Shown here: positions 11,701 to 24,324 of the stretch, piece after piece
How the letters are laid out: every line of letters starts with the position of its first letter
Position numbering within the stretch: position 1 is the stretch's first letter
NCBI GenBank assembly: GCA_030062745.1
Contig: CP099839.1
Span: forward strand, 26,525,324-26,589,323
Reading direction: 5' to 3'
Origin: Capitulum mitella
Lineage: Eukaryota > Arthropoda > Thecostraca > Pollicipedomorpha > Pollicipedidae
DNA: 64,000 bases
Notes under the pieces: model-generated
Told to the model about the DNA's origin: nothing
Seen by the model: the letters and a program-made list of their open reading frames with translations, nothing else
Database searches by the model: none
Position numbers and translations under genes: made by a program

Positions 11701-14700
11701 CCTGCCGACGAAGGCGGCCGAGAACTCGGAGGCCGTGGGAGACAGCAGCTGGGTGCAGACCTGGATCAGGTACCAGAGGCCCGAGCGCGACTGGCTGTCC
11801 CGGTAGGCGCACACCTGCTCGGTGGCCACCGACACGTAGGCGCGCAGGCATTCGCCGCCCGACTGTCGGCGGGGGTCAGTGCCGTCAGGACCGAGCCGCC
11901 GGCCCGCGGTCTGGGCGCGTGACCGACACCCACGGCGGACTCACAAACAGTGATCGACCGCTCACAAAACGTGAACAGTCGAAGTAGCGGTGCATCTCGT
12001 CAAGATCATCAACGTCACCAAGCTCGTTTCTTATAATCATCTAGCATGTGCGCACACCGATATATCTGCACAAAAACCGGCTCATTGGAATGATTACAGC
12101 GGTTCTGCTACGTCACAAAGTCTTCGATTTCCCCGGCAGCCGCGGCGGAGGCGGCGGACCTGCATAGTCGAGTTGTCGTCTGTGTGCATCACGCAGCGCA
12201 CGGCCACCGGGAACGCCTCGCTGATGAGCAGGTCGCTGATGGGCGGCGTCGAGGAGCGGATCAGCGTCTGCAGCACGTCCAACGCCACCGCCTGCAGACC
12301 TGCGCGGCGCCAAACGGCCGGTGAACCGACCATCCGGTACGGAACGGCTGCGGCCGACCGTGCATCTCATCCTGCGACGACGATGCTTCCATGCCTTGAT
12401 ATGCGGCGGAACGGACTTGCTTTTTACAAATAACTGGTTTTACACCATCGTCGTGGACTATATGGGACGTACGCTACATTATGGCGACACTAGGCTACAT
12501 TACGGCCGCATGGTGGGATCAGAGCCTAATCCCATCATGTAACCATAATCTATATGGTTTATATCCATAACCATATATCTATAAGGTATAATCTATTTTA
12601 TGCTATATGTCTGTTATATAATGTCATAATGCTACATCATGCAGCAGACACAGACTGTTTGAACTGCGATAAATATTGAAAACGAAACAAAACATTACTA
12701 ATGTGTGGCACCCTATGCGTTCTGCGGTTCGAGATACAAGCCTGACGACGGTACACTCCTCGCGCGCCACGGGACCTCACACTTTCCAGGCACCTGGCCC
12801 GGCCGGGCAGCCTCACCGCCGGGCAGTTTCTGCGGGTCCTGGTTCATGATGCTGAGCAGCGTGGGCACCAGCCGGCTCTGCAGCGGCTGCAGGCACTGCT
12901 CGTTTTTGGAGAGCTCGCGAAACACGTCCTGCGACAGCGACACCATGACCGGATCTGAAACGGATCCGCAGAGGGGCGTCAGACACTGGAGACGGAGGCA
13001 CCGTGACCGGACCTGACACAGAACCGCAGCGGGGGGAGGGGGTCAGGAGCCGGAGACGGACACCGTAACCGGACCTGACACAGAACCGCAGCGGGGGGGG
13101 GGGGTCAGGAGTCGGAGACGGAGGCACCGTGACCGGACCTGACACGGGACTGCAGCGGGGGTGTCAGAAGCCGGAGACGGAGACACCCTGCCGCAATAGA
13201 CTGGCAGACCGGTCCCCAGCGTCCACCGGCCCTCGAACCGGCCGAAAACCCGCGCGGGCGTCATGAAAGGGCGCGAGGTGCGACAGCGCGAGACTGCTGC
13301 AGTCGGCACCGCGTCGGCTCACCTTTGTTGTATTTCAGAAAGACGGCGATCGCCAGCGGCGTTATCTTCGTCTCGTACGTGGCAGTGAAAGCTTTATCGA
13401 CCTGAAACGGTGGCACTAGACGTCACTACTAACACCACCACTAACAGCAAACAACTGCGCTTAAATACGGAACTGTTCTGCCGATTAACGAAGAAACACC
13501 TGACGAAAACTCACCTCTTGGCCGCGACAAACTCACACAACCGAGGAAACGACCAGCGCTGAGCGGCGCGCGCAGAACGCAACACATCGCCGACTGCTCC
13601 GACCCTCTCGCCGGGTCGCGAAAACCAGCACCCACACGCCGACACCGCCGGGACGCCGCGGGGATCAGGTCCCCCGTCGACCCGGCGCCGGACGGGGCCA
13701 CTCACGCTGACGACGCTGCACATGGCCTCGAGCATGAGCGCCAGCACCTCGCCGCCCTGGTACTGGGCGATGAACGTGATCAGGTTGTCGACGATCGGCG
13801 CCAGGAAGGGACGCAACACGTCCGCGCCGCCCGGCTTCTCCTTCACCACCTCGCAGAAGCCAATGATGGCCCTGCGGAGGAGCGTGCGGACGGGGGTCAG
13901 GCGGGAAAGGTTCGCGACCCGGCGGTGGCAGAGGCTGACCGGAAGTACGGCGGCAGAGCGGCGGACGGTTCGGGCACAGGCACGTTCAGCACCGGCCAAA
14001 CGTCAGCCAGCGAGCGAAGTGTTTTTACAACATACACAACTGCCAGTAAGCCTAGCCGACAACACACTGGATCTTCTAACCCACGTCTGTTCACAGAAGA
14101 CCGAAAGCGCTCCCTCGTGCACGCCAGTCGGAGCTCCACAGAAGCTCCGCCCGACGTCTGCCGGAGCCGGGGCCCCCGAAAGGCCGCTGCCGGCGGCCGA
14201 ACAGTCCGCTCACCGCAGCGCCGAGGTGCGCACGACCGGCGGCTGGGTGTTGAGCAGGCCGGTGACGGTGGCCTGCAGGAACGACTGGGTCTGCGCCACG
14301 TTCATGGCGCCGCCGAACCGGCTGGCCGTCACCAGACACTGGCCCAGCAGGAACGGCGACGCGTCTGCGGCGGAGGCGTCGGGTGAGGCGTCGACGGCGA
14401 TCGTGCCGCAGAAACGACACGGCGATGCGCCGACATTCTGGCATCACAGGAGGCCATATCGCTGTACTGTCGCGCCTAGGAACCAGCCGTGGGATCGACC
14501 GGTGACCACCGAATCAGGACACACACGAGGCAGAAAGAGACGAGACTTGTCTCACCCACCTTCTGAACGAAGATCCGCAACGACCACGTTCTCCAGAAAG
14601 CCCATGAGGTCGAACTGGGTCTTGCTCTCCTGAAGCTGGGTGAGAAGCTGGAATCAAGCCAAACGCGGGGTCTGGGCAAGGAACGGAAGTAAATCACTCG

Positions 14701-17700
14701 CGGAACTGACGGAGACGCATCATCCCAAGGCCAACTCCAACATGCCACGTTCAGCTTCAGCCTCGATGTCGTGCAAACAGCATCGGCACGACTTCAAAAT
14801 GCATCTCCACGAACCGCGACTGCGCCGAAACAGCTCGATGTCACCCAGCCGCGACAAGGGCGCCAGCAGCGCCGCTCACCTGGGCACTGCACACGATGAT
14901 GGCCTGCATGCACGACTCGTGGATCTTCCACCAGTAGGGGTTGCCCTGCTGCCTGGCCACGGCCGCCTCCTGCATGTGGCGCGAGATGGCGCTGCAGACG
15001 GCTCGGATCGACTCGTCCTCGAACTCGCGACACAGGCTCTGCCGGCGGCGGCGGCGCGTTAGTCAGACCAGCGGTCGGACCACAGGACACCGCGGCGATC
15101 CAGCTTCAGCCGGCTGGGACGTGCGGTAGTAGAAGATTCACATCGTTAAGAACACCACGGCGCTCGAACTTTAGCTGCCTAGGACTCTAATTTGAGGAGA
15201 GGTTGGCAGTGTTCATCTACGCCACCAATGAGGAGATCCGCGGACCGAAAGTCATTTCTATCTCTGAGGACCTACCCGGCACCGCCTGGTGTGCTTTTAT
15301 ACCCGCGACCGCCTGGGGGTGTCAAAAAGGCATCCTCCGGTATCTCGGGATCCAACCGTCGGATCCCAATCGGTTTACCACCAATCGATAGTCCTGGGTC
15401 TTGCCATTCAGAAAATACTATGTTTGCCCTGGTCACGTGACCGATGACGCCATAGACCACGTAACGGGCATAACAGTCTTACAGCTTTCAACTGGACATC
15501 AAACAAAAGTTCATGAACCTCATAAGACACGCCAAAATGTAAAAAAATCTTGGGCCAAGGTCCGTCCGGGTCACGTGAAATATTGCTCTTCCTTTACATA
15601 CCAAAGATCGATACTTACTCGCAGCCGTTTTACTCCACATGAGAAAAAGGACGCAAACGAAACCTGTTGCACAACCTGCTTTCCATCCTGTCAGGGTCTT
15701 TCTGGATCAGGTCAGATAAAGGTTATATTACTCTTCCTGACAAAAAGCGGTAATTACTCGCTGTGATTCTTAACGGCGTCAAGTACAGAAGTGAAATGGT
15801 ATCTCGTGATAATTAAATTTGGTCGGTTTGTTCCGTATCGCGTCAAGATCAAGTCAGGTCAGGGCAGATAGTCATTTTTCATTTTCTGATCAGGAACAAT
15901 AATTGCTCTCTGCTGGCAATGAATGATCTTCCACAGACAATGTTGTACCTCGTTTCGTTTTGACATCAACCTATGACGTGACCTGACACGACCTCACTTT
16001 GCATTTGGTGAACCTTGCCAAAAGGTGCATATGGATTTGCTTGTCTGATTTGAACGATGGCGAAGGTTAGCTGCAACCACTTATATCACGTTCTATGCAA
16101 ATCAGTCCAATTGTCATGCATATGACCTAGCATGACCTCTAATGTTGACATGCCACGATTGTATATCCTTGTGAGGATCGTAGTTTATATAACGTCAACA
16201 AATCGCACATGCATTATATTCGAGAAAATTACAAAAAAACGAACCATGTTCGCGCCAACGCCCGAAGAGGCGAAAATACGTAGGCAAAGTTTTACTTATG
16301 ACGTCATATCTCCATGACCTGAACTAGCATGGAAATGGTTTTGATGTCAAAATATATCAGACTGATTGATGAACAGGTAGAGAACGATTGGCTGGGCTGG
16401 CTCCCACGATTCAGAAGTTACTTACGAAAATCCGAGAGGATGCCATATCTGAGTTAACCCAGGCGGTACCGAGTTAACTCATCAGTCAAACGGTACATCA
16501 GTCGACTTATCAGACCGCCAACTGCACGGAACCACACGCTTCGTCCGTCTTAGGTTCGGAACCGACGTTCAATGTTTAAAGTAACAGCTTACCACAAGCA
16601 GCTCACGAGCAGACACACGAACTGAATAGCTGAACGTTTCCTCGTCTTCATCTTCAACAAACTGGTTTGGATCGTGCGACCACGTATTTATCTGAAGAAA
16701 AAGAAAGTGTGATCAAAGGGTGGGTGAAAATCAGTCTGAGTGCCAAATGTGGAAATATTTATTTATCTGCATTACAACAGAATAGAAAAATGCCAAACCA
16801 ACTTTCGATTTGACACATTAATGGCAAGCGACAACACCAACGAGTCCTGTCACCAGAATTTCCGTCTAGTCTAGATATGCAGTTGTTAGGCGTGAAACTC
16901 CATGACCGTAGAACACCACGTCGTCACAGTTCGCACCTGTTCCTCCGTGATCTGCCCATACACGATAATGTAGTAGACGAGACCGTCCAGACCCTGTTTC
17001 ACCGATGCGCGAAACTTGGGCGTCTCCACCAGCACCGTCACGAAGTCGAAAATACTGTACACGAGGTTTTCAAACGAAAGAACCTGACCTGCAAAACAAG
17101 TCGCCGTCACACAAAAGCAGCTTGTGGCAACTCCGAACCACAATTCCAGCATCCAGACCATGTAGCCAATGGCCAAATTATCGACCTCTGGCGATAATTT
17201 GGTAATAATCTATAATAAAATACGGCCACCCAACATATGTGGCCATATGCCATTTGGCGATATGGCCACCCCTATGGCGGGTGGACACATCGCCCCCGCC
17301 GGCCACGCGGAACGTGGGCCGGGCCCCGGCACGTACCGTCAGAGTCTGTGGGGTCGTTCTGTTCCTCCAGGTCGTTGATGTGCGACCGCACGTACAGTTC
17401 GGCACTGGAGGTCAGCGTGTTCCACACCGGCGTCAGGATCTCACCCATCCACTGCACCGTGTGCTTCGGCATGCTCTTCACCAGCATGGTCATGGCTGCC
17501 AGGGGTCGGACAGTGTTGTCGAGGTAGCGTTACGGCACGATGCCGAAACAAACAGTCTGCACATTCGCAAGGGAAACAGGTGACACAAGAAATGAAAAGC
17601 GTTCGCCGAACCTTTCGACAATCGTGATTTCGAACCTTAAAACAAAATACACCATACGTCCCAAGGTACAAGGGCGTCCCGATAAGACGAGACGGCCGAC

Positions 17701-20700
17701 ACACTTTCAGTACGAGCCGAGCCGAACACAGGCGGGTGACCTCACTTTTCAGAACCTGCATCTTGAGGCCGGAGTCGGAGGAGCAGCCGTACGGCACACT
17801 CAGGCTCTTCACCAGCGCCTCGGTGAACCTGGGCAGCACGGGCACCAGCAGGCTCTTGGCCAGGTTGCGGTCGAACTCGGCCACCGTGGCGATCAGGGCG
17901 GCGCACGTGCGGAAGATCTCCACCGCCCGGCTCCTGGTCCGGATCGAATACCTCTGCAGACGGAATACACACCGCACATAACAGAGCACTGATCCAGTTC
18001 ACAGACAGTCGTACATCACGAGGTTCCGGCAGAATGCGATAGTAACTGGTGAATTATCCCGCAAACAACACACAGCAAACAACGAGGAGCATATGAACGG
18101 AAAATACCATCGCCGAAAGCCGCAAATAAAAGCACAAGCCCACAAACGTGAGTTACTTTAAAACAAGCATTCGGACGACGAACAAGAAAAAGCAGTCCAG
18201 CGCCATCCAGTCAACCAAGTGCGCCAAAAAAACACCCGATCAGGATCGAGAAAACACCGTCGGTCCCGCGCCGTCGTCCGCGACCGACCGTCGCACGTAC
18301 GTCCGACTCGACGAAGATGCGGTAGCACTCCGCCAGCAGGACGGGCGCCACCTGGGCCACGTGCACGTCCGTCAGGTCGCGCGAGAACTCGGTCAGCACG
18401 CGCATGGCGCCGTGCACGGCGTGCTCGTCGCCGCTCTTGAGGCATGCCATCAGGATGTCGAAGAGCTCGGGCCACTGCTCCGGCCAGTCCCAGTGGGCGA
18501 TCGACGACAGCGCGTACGCCACCGAGGCGCGCACCTTGCTGATCGACTCCTTCAGACCGAGCGGCAGCACCTGCAGAGCACAGGAGGGGGTCAGGGCAGA
18601 GGAGACGAGCTGGCAGCTCACGACTGCGGGCCACGTCAGGATGCGGTGGGTGCCTCAGGCCTCAGGTCACCTCCTGCATGCAGCACAACAGGGGGCAAGG
18701 GAAGAGCCCCACTTCTTAATCAGGGTCGGTAGGCGTCTCAGGACTCTCATCATGACAGTCATCACAGAGCCAAAAGATATGAAGCCATCTAGCATGACCT
18801 GAGTCCAGACACAATACAATAAACAGCATTGTTACTACCCACCTCAGGCCATAACATAACGAAACACCATATTTATATATAAACTGGTCTGGATGCTTTG
18901 CTAGGGTACCTTGGAATCAAAGCATGCAATATGCAATGCCTGGATTCTGATCACTACACCCAATCACATCACTCCCAGTCATTGGCCGAATTATGGGCGG
19001 AAGTTTAACGCGCCGAATGCACGACACGGTCGCGTCGCAGCCAGTGTCTCCCTCTGCAGATCGGCTCCCACATAACCTGCGCGAAAAACAGCTAACACCA
19101 ACACAGCGTGAACCCACCTTGCCAGGATGGGAGCTCATGACAGACACTCTACCCACAGACGGTACTGCCGACACGACACTGATACAACCGTTACGTGACC
19201 TGACTCACCTGTCGGATGAAGGCTTTGGTCTGTTCGCTGGGCTCCGGCGGCTGAAATTTGTCGCTGGCCGGCGTCCAGTGAGTGTCCACATACTGCCGCA
19301 GCATCACAGAGGCAAGCTGGCGCATCGGCAGTGCACAGTGCACGTCCACCGTCAGCTCGGACAGGTGTCGGCCATACTCTGCGGACACGCAGACAGACGG
19401 GGTCCTGCCATCAGGTTCCAGAGATGCCTGACAAGTGGCCAGGGAGAATACATCACTGACTGGTTTGTCAGCACTGGAATGTGTGTGGAGCTGTACCAAC
19501 ATATGGATAGATTCTGATCAACCCTTAACCAATATCTACTGTCCAATCTGGGGTCCATCATGCATACTGGCAGTGTTCATGCAAGAATCTGATGTAAGGA
19601 GTGCCAAACAGTTCACAGAATCTGGGCTCAGCTCTTTCCTATGCAGGGTCCTGGACATCATGCATTATGAACATGTTTATATGCTTTCAAGACCAACGTT
19701 TGTTTTAACCAGCCACACTTGCTACTCAGCATAATCAAACACACATGACCATTATAAAGAAATGAGTCCTGGGTGAAATATGACAATACATACCCTGTGA
19801 ATGGAAGCAATTTTCTCATGAGACTACTGATCAGGACAGGAATGCAAAATCTATAAATGATATACACAATGCATCTGACTCTCTCGGCCTTACCATAGTG
19901 GCAAGATGATTTGACACAAACAAGTGTGTATGATACTAGCAAGTTCCATAACAACTAAACATGATAGCAATATGTGCTGTGAATTCATAACCCATGATGC
20001 CTCACAAAGCTGAAGTTTCTTGTGGGCAACAATCAATGTTGCTTCCATTCACTCTTTCCTTTTTGTGAACATTGTGTTATGAAACAATAAAATGAAACTT
20101 CACAAAATGCACCTGGCCATACATGAACAAGGTTTCTTCTGCTTCTGATTTCTTCAGCAAAGATCTCTGCCACATTAACAAGCCAGATAAATCTGTTGTC
20201 AAGTGCACTGGCAAACAAATTTTTTCTCAATAGACAGATGGTCTTGCTAAAGACAAAAATGTTTCACCAACATGCACAATGGTCAGTTCAAAACAACACA
20301 ACAAAAACAGCATGAAACGTTTGTAATTGTCATGACTCAGACCCAGAACTTAGTGACTTGTTTACACAATTTACAAGTTGCTGTTAACTTGTTTATACAA
20401 TTTACATGTTGTCACTTTGACCAGTTTTGTAAATCCAGATTAAAAAATCACTTTAAGTCTTTGGGACATGATAATCTAAAGCAAATAGAAAGCTGAGAGA
20501 AATCAGGAAAGAAAGCCATCAAATATATTAACCCTATGGCAGCTATGGTTTGAAAACCATGTCACAGGCCTTGAAATGCATGAGAAAGACTCCATTCTGT
20601 GCCAAAGCTTGCCACCCCATTTGGGATACAACACATGAGTCTAACCTACTGAAATAATGCTCTTGACCAGATTTGGACCCTCTGTTTTGAAACACACAAA

Positions 20701-23400
20701 ATGATAAATATTATTCTTAAAAATGGGATATATGTAATGCAATCCAGATAAATTTGGCATATAATTACTTCTATTCCCTACCTTACATAACTTCTTTCAG
20801 AAAACCAAGACAACTGTGTATACCACATCCAATGTGCTGCCCCAAATCACAAAGTTACCCAAGGTGGCCTATGCCACCAGAACCCCAAAATGCCTGTCCC
20901 AAAAATTCTCAAACCTGCTACAAAATCTGTTCCCTCCCACAACTTTGTTTGGGCAGGGATTGGCAGTGCAGCAGCACCCTGTTGAAATCTGCCATGTCAT
21001 GCACATTAGGGCCACTGAATACCTTAATAACACATTGTACTAGGTATGCAAATGTAACAAAATGAGAGTAATGTGCTTAAAAGCAAACCCTGCAGATATT
21101 TGCACATATGGCAATACCAAATATGATTTTTCATCCTTCTCATTTTATTAAAGAAAAATCTGACAATGTTTCTTCTGGCATAAGTCATAGCATAGCATTT
21201 CAAGGCTTGACAGCAAATGCATTATACTTTACATGTACAAATCAACCATACTACTCAAGCCCAAACATACCAGAGCAAGGATGGAAAAGTTTTTAGGTGT
21301 TGACAAACACCAGAAAATATGCACCCCAAAAGCATTTCATACTCCAGAACTGTTTGATCTTGTGCCTCCATCAAAAAGCTACATCATAACCATGTTGACA
21401 ACTTCCTAACTATGCAAGCAAATGTCAATGTCTCAATTCAGTAAGAAACAGGTATGATGTCATAACTGACATACACTAAAAACGTCACTTTAAACCAGTA
21501 TTACTGTGTGCAAGGTGTTGTACTCTAAGGCAAAAATTATACTCCAACACAAAGAACAAAAAGCAAATTTCAAGCCCTGTACCAGGGTAAACTTACAGTT
21601 ATATGTGACAAACAACTACAATACAAAGTGCACTGACCATGTCTAACAATTAAAATGCAATTCAAATTCAGACATGGTATACTGTTATTGCTATATATTG
21701 CTGTAACTCAGAGTTCGGTCAAAAGTAAGATTTTGACTGAGCGCTTACTTCCAGGGAAAATCGTATTAATGGTATAATCATAATCGTATTAGTGGTTGCA
21801 CGGCATTTCAAATGCAATACTGATAAGTATTACTTACGATTTCAGCCGGAAAAACCTGAAACACACATTATATCCCCCGAAACAGATTGCGTCGTCACTG
21901 GCATGCTAACCGTCAGACGCTTGCTGACGTTTCTGCGTTAAATAGTTTGTTTACATCAGATCTCGACGCTGATTGGTCGTCGTTCGGACTCAAGGTCCAA
22001 TCAAGAGTAATAAAAAAGTTTGGGGAAATAACTAATGCGATATAAATTATCTTTAAAATGAAAAAAGTTAACCGTTGTAAAAAGAATAAAAATAAAAATA
22101 ATATAATAATAGCAATAATAATAAAAATCATAATATTAAACAATAATAATAGAAAGTACAAATATTACAAAGATAGCAAAGTGTAATTGCAATATGAAAA
22201 ATACGAAAAAAGTAGTGGAATAAAACACCTCAAAAAGAAATCATGGAACAAAACTGGAAAATATTAGGAAGTGAAATAAAACAATAAATAAAAATTTACC
22301 CTAGCCTAACATTGTAACCAAACCTAACCTAACCTAAACTAACCTAACCTAACCTAACCTAACCTAGCCTAGCCTGGCCTAACCTAACCTAACCTAACCT
22401 AACCTAACCCAACCTAACCTAACCTAAACTAACTTTATCTAACCTAGCCCAGCACAAGAAATCTCGGAACAAAACTGGAAAATATTAGGAAGTGAAATAA
22501 AATAATAAATAAAAATTTACCCTAGCCTAACATAGTAACCTAACCTAACCTAACCCAACCTAACCTAGCATAACCTAACCTAGCCCAGCACAACCCAACC
22601 TGGCAACCTAATCTAACAAGTGTTAAATGCCATAATGTAATAATACTGATATCAGATATCCCAACAATTATCTAATACAATAATATAATGATGTAAGAAT
22701 TTAGCAGTTCCTCCAAGTTCAGTTTGTGGCAACAGAATAGAATTTTCATATGTATGTCATTAATCGCTTGAAGATGCATGCAGGGTCTACACACCCTTGA
22801 TGCCAATAACCTTAAACTTGGCGGCACTACATTTTTTGCCGCGGAATAATGTTGTTCTCCGCCAGTTGACTGCGGCACGGTATTACTGTGTGGTACGTTA
22901 CTGTTATGATTTTGTTGCTATTTTTTAGAAAATCAAGTAGTGGAAAGTACGGTTAGAAACAGGATGATACATTCTTTACATTAGTGGCAATTATACAAAG
23001 GATTGTTTACGATTTCATTGGGCAGAAACTTACCTTTAGCCCAGAGTTCACAAAACCAATGACCTAACATGCTTCTAATCACTTCACAAAGTAAACAATT
23101 ACTTTGTGATGGTGTCCATAACACACAAGAAGCACAGACAAAAGCAAACCAATAACATCCAATGGCGCAAATAGGAGGAAATCATTGACAGACGACTGCA
23201 TCATAGCTAAAGAAAAATAATGTTCTGCTCGCTAGAGACATTGTAATTCAACAAATTAAATAGCACATACCATCCGTAACTTCCAAAGCCTTCAACCTCT
23301 CTTCAGCACCTTTTCTTACATCAGCCATAGGGGATAAAGTCCCACTCATAGCATCCAAAAGAGCCTCCTTGAGGCTTTCATTAACCTCTTCGTCACCCAT
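4476..23400 (-). CDS. IPO9: Importin-9 (karyopherin-beta family), 21 coding exons
   Basis: IPO9 is a Ran-regulated nuclear import receptor and chaperone for histone H2A-H2B, actin and ribosomal proteins (family knowledge). Exons in transcript order, read from splice sites and phase: 23271-23400, 19209-19378, 18301-18570, 17746-17953, 17337-17495, 16937-17088, 16593-16691, 14880-15038, 14560-14635, 14214-14364, 13706-13871, 13323-13401, 12817-12954, 12160-12299, 11702-11862, 11249-11363, 10287-10453, 9961-10045, 9490-9636, 8958-9111, 4476-4669. They total 3120 nt, about 1039 residues (human IPO9 is about 1041). The start ATG is at 23398-23400. Recognisable blocks are the importin-beta N-terminal helix region ([16 protein letters not shown]), [21 protein letters not shown], the acidic loop [15 protein letters not shown] near residue 375, the acidic segment in exon 20, and the C-terminal QQPC...ERQVLSEIG. 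Intron 1 and the last intron are long and repeat-filled. The exon 14 donor is weak. I saw no canonical polyadenylation signal in the 400 bases after the stop. Confidence 0.96.
5570..6791. mobile_element. TTAA-flanked non-autonomous DNA element (piggyBac-like ends)
   Basis: The left end is TTAA then CCCTATTCCCGG (5570-5585). The right end, read inward, is TTAA then CCCTGTTCCCGG (6791-6776), an inverted terminal repeat with one mismatch. TTAA target duplication followed by CCC is the piggyBac hallmark. Inside each end is a G-tract (GGGGGGGCTGAATCCGCCCCC-type at left). The interior has no coding frame for a transposase and contains several AGGTCA-like motifs. It lies in the last IPO9 intron. Confidence 0.75.
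6800..8330 (+). mobile_element. Decayed non-LTR retrotransposon, reverse-transcriptase part
   Basis: Frames broken by shifts and stops together show the order of a CR1/L2/Jockey-type ORF2: a [11 protein letters not shown] linker (about 6850), [14 protein letters not shown] (about 7210), the palm motif [11 protein letters not shown] (about 7418), FVNDI, then the catalytic YADD box (about 7669-7680) and a VTGARR segment near 7890. It starts just after the right TTAA of the adjacent element and is antisense to IPO9 in its last intron. It cannot encode an active protein as it stands. Confidence 0.85.
8535..8612 (-). repeat. tRNA-derived SINE head
   Basis: On the minus strand an A-box-like GTGGCCAGGTGGATAAGG is followed about 45 bases later by a B-box-like GCGTTCGAGTCCC, as in tRNA-derived SINEs. 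The acceptor stem does not close well and the sequence continues into unrelated DNA, so a functional tRNA is unlikely. Confidence 0.5.
8617..8765. repeat. TA microsatellites
   Basis: Two TA runs (about 8618-8661 and 8717-8764) are separated by CTATA/CTTATA-rich DNA. Confidence 0.95.
10451..10770. repeat. 50-bp minisatellite on the IPO9 exon 17 acceptor
   Basis: GACGGCGCTC recurs at 10491, 10541, 10591, 10641, 10691 and (one change) 10741, an exact 50-base period. The copy nearest exon 17 contains the working 3' splice site; the others carry the same upstream sequence with CAT or CGT in place of the terminal CAG. Confidence 0.95.
12936..13190. repeat. About 60-bp minisatellite copying the IPO9 intron 12/exon 13 border
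   Basis: The block CACCGTGACCGGACCTGACAC recurs around 13004, 13065 and 13128; the true junction at about 12941-12960 is a variant of it. Each copy includes the acceptor region and the first ~17 exon bases. Confidence 0.9.
15400..16500. other. IPO9 intron 7, rich in GGTCA/TGACC motifs
   Basis: No exon seen. Many copies of AGGTCA or TGACCT-type hexamers occur here (for example near 15710, 15850, 15975 and 16130). They resemble the interior of the TTAA elements elsewhere in the window, but I could not find paired ends. Confidence 0.4.
19720..21560. repeat. AT-rich dispersed repeat in IPO9 intron 1
   Basis: No exon. A part around 21240-21430, read in reverse complement, matches 51080-51210 over more than 100 bases with moderate divergence (shared CATTTGCTTGCAT and TAGCTTTTTGATGGAGGCA). 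This marks an interspersed repeat family. Confidence 0.6.
22235..22610. repeat. Interstitial telomere-type (CCTAA)n repeats in two duplicated blocks
   Basis: Runs of CCTAAC pentamers lie at about 22319-22445 and 22540-22600. Each is preceded by the same ~85-base AT-rich leader (GGAACAAAACTGGAAAATAT, starting near 22246 and 22463), so the block was duplicated as a unit of about 217 bases. CCTAA is the complement of TTAGG, the canonical arthropod telomere repeat. Confidence 0.9.
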
Positions 23401-24320
23401 TTTTAGAACAAAATACTAGTTTTCCATGATATTCCTCGGCACGGACCCACGTGAAACAGCAAAACGCGTGTTGCTTCAGCGCCGGATATGAACCCAGTCA
23501 GGCCGCGCCAAAAGGACTCAGTTTATAGACATGGACAAATACCATGTCTGCTTTCCTCTCGTGAAAAATACTAAAACGGTGCTGTTAAAATCGCATCCAT
23601 TCTTATGACGTCATCTGAAATAGGTCATGGCTAAGGTTCCGGATTGTAAATAAAAGAAACTCATAATAAAGCAAAAAATAGCACAGAGTCTTCTGGCATA
23701 AAGAATGTTGTCTGTTTTCATAATTAAACCAAAACATGTTGTCAAAGAAATAGGAAAATAAAAGGTTTCGATGTCACACTTCGTTGTTCACTCTGCACTT
23801 ATGTCATCTTGGTCCCAAATCGTGAATTGCTGGATCACTGACATCTCGTTATCTTTTACTTCTGTCCAAATAATATGAGGACTGATGCATGCACTGATCC
23901 GGCTTTTGCGAAGGGGAAGGGGCGATTTTTAGGCGCGCCGAAATAATGTTGAGGAGGCAAAATCGCACCAAAAGGGAGCAAAAACCGAATCAAAAGGCAG
24001 GCGCGGAGCAGAGCCTATTTTAAGAGCAAATCACTGGGGAGATTTCGTCGAGTTATGGGCAATATAAACACAAAATCTGGATATTTCGCCAACCTTGTTT
24101 TTTTGTCTGGCCTCGTCAGAGGTCAGTTTGAACGAGCTCGCGTGGCGAGACTAGCGGTCGCAAGTGGCTGAAACTTGGCCGTCTCAGGGATTTGTTGGCA
24201 CAGTGCATTATGTAAAATTTTCGGGTTCCGGAACGTCACGTTGGCGAAATCCGACGCATTTTCGAAAATCTTAGACGCACGCTGCTTCCGCGCGCTGGAT
24301 CTTGGAACCATCGTTTCCAT
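23401..24320. promoter_or_regulatory. IPO9 5' flank; no recognisable promoter element
   Basis: This is the presumed IPO9 promoter and 5' UTR by position only. I see no TATA box at a convincing distance, no gene and no repeat. Confidence 0.3.
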
Positions 24321-24324
24321 GATG

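Noticed and set aside
13722..14633. 303-codon plus-strand open frame
   Set aside because: Antisense to IPO9 exons 9-11; the spliced minus-strand reading has full homology.
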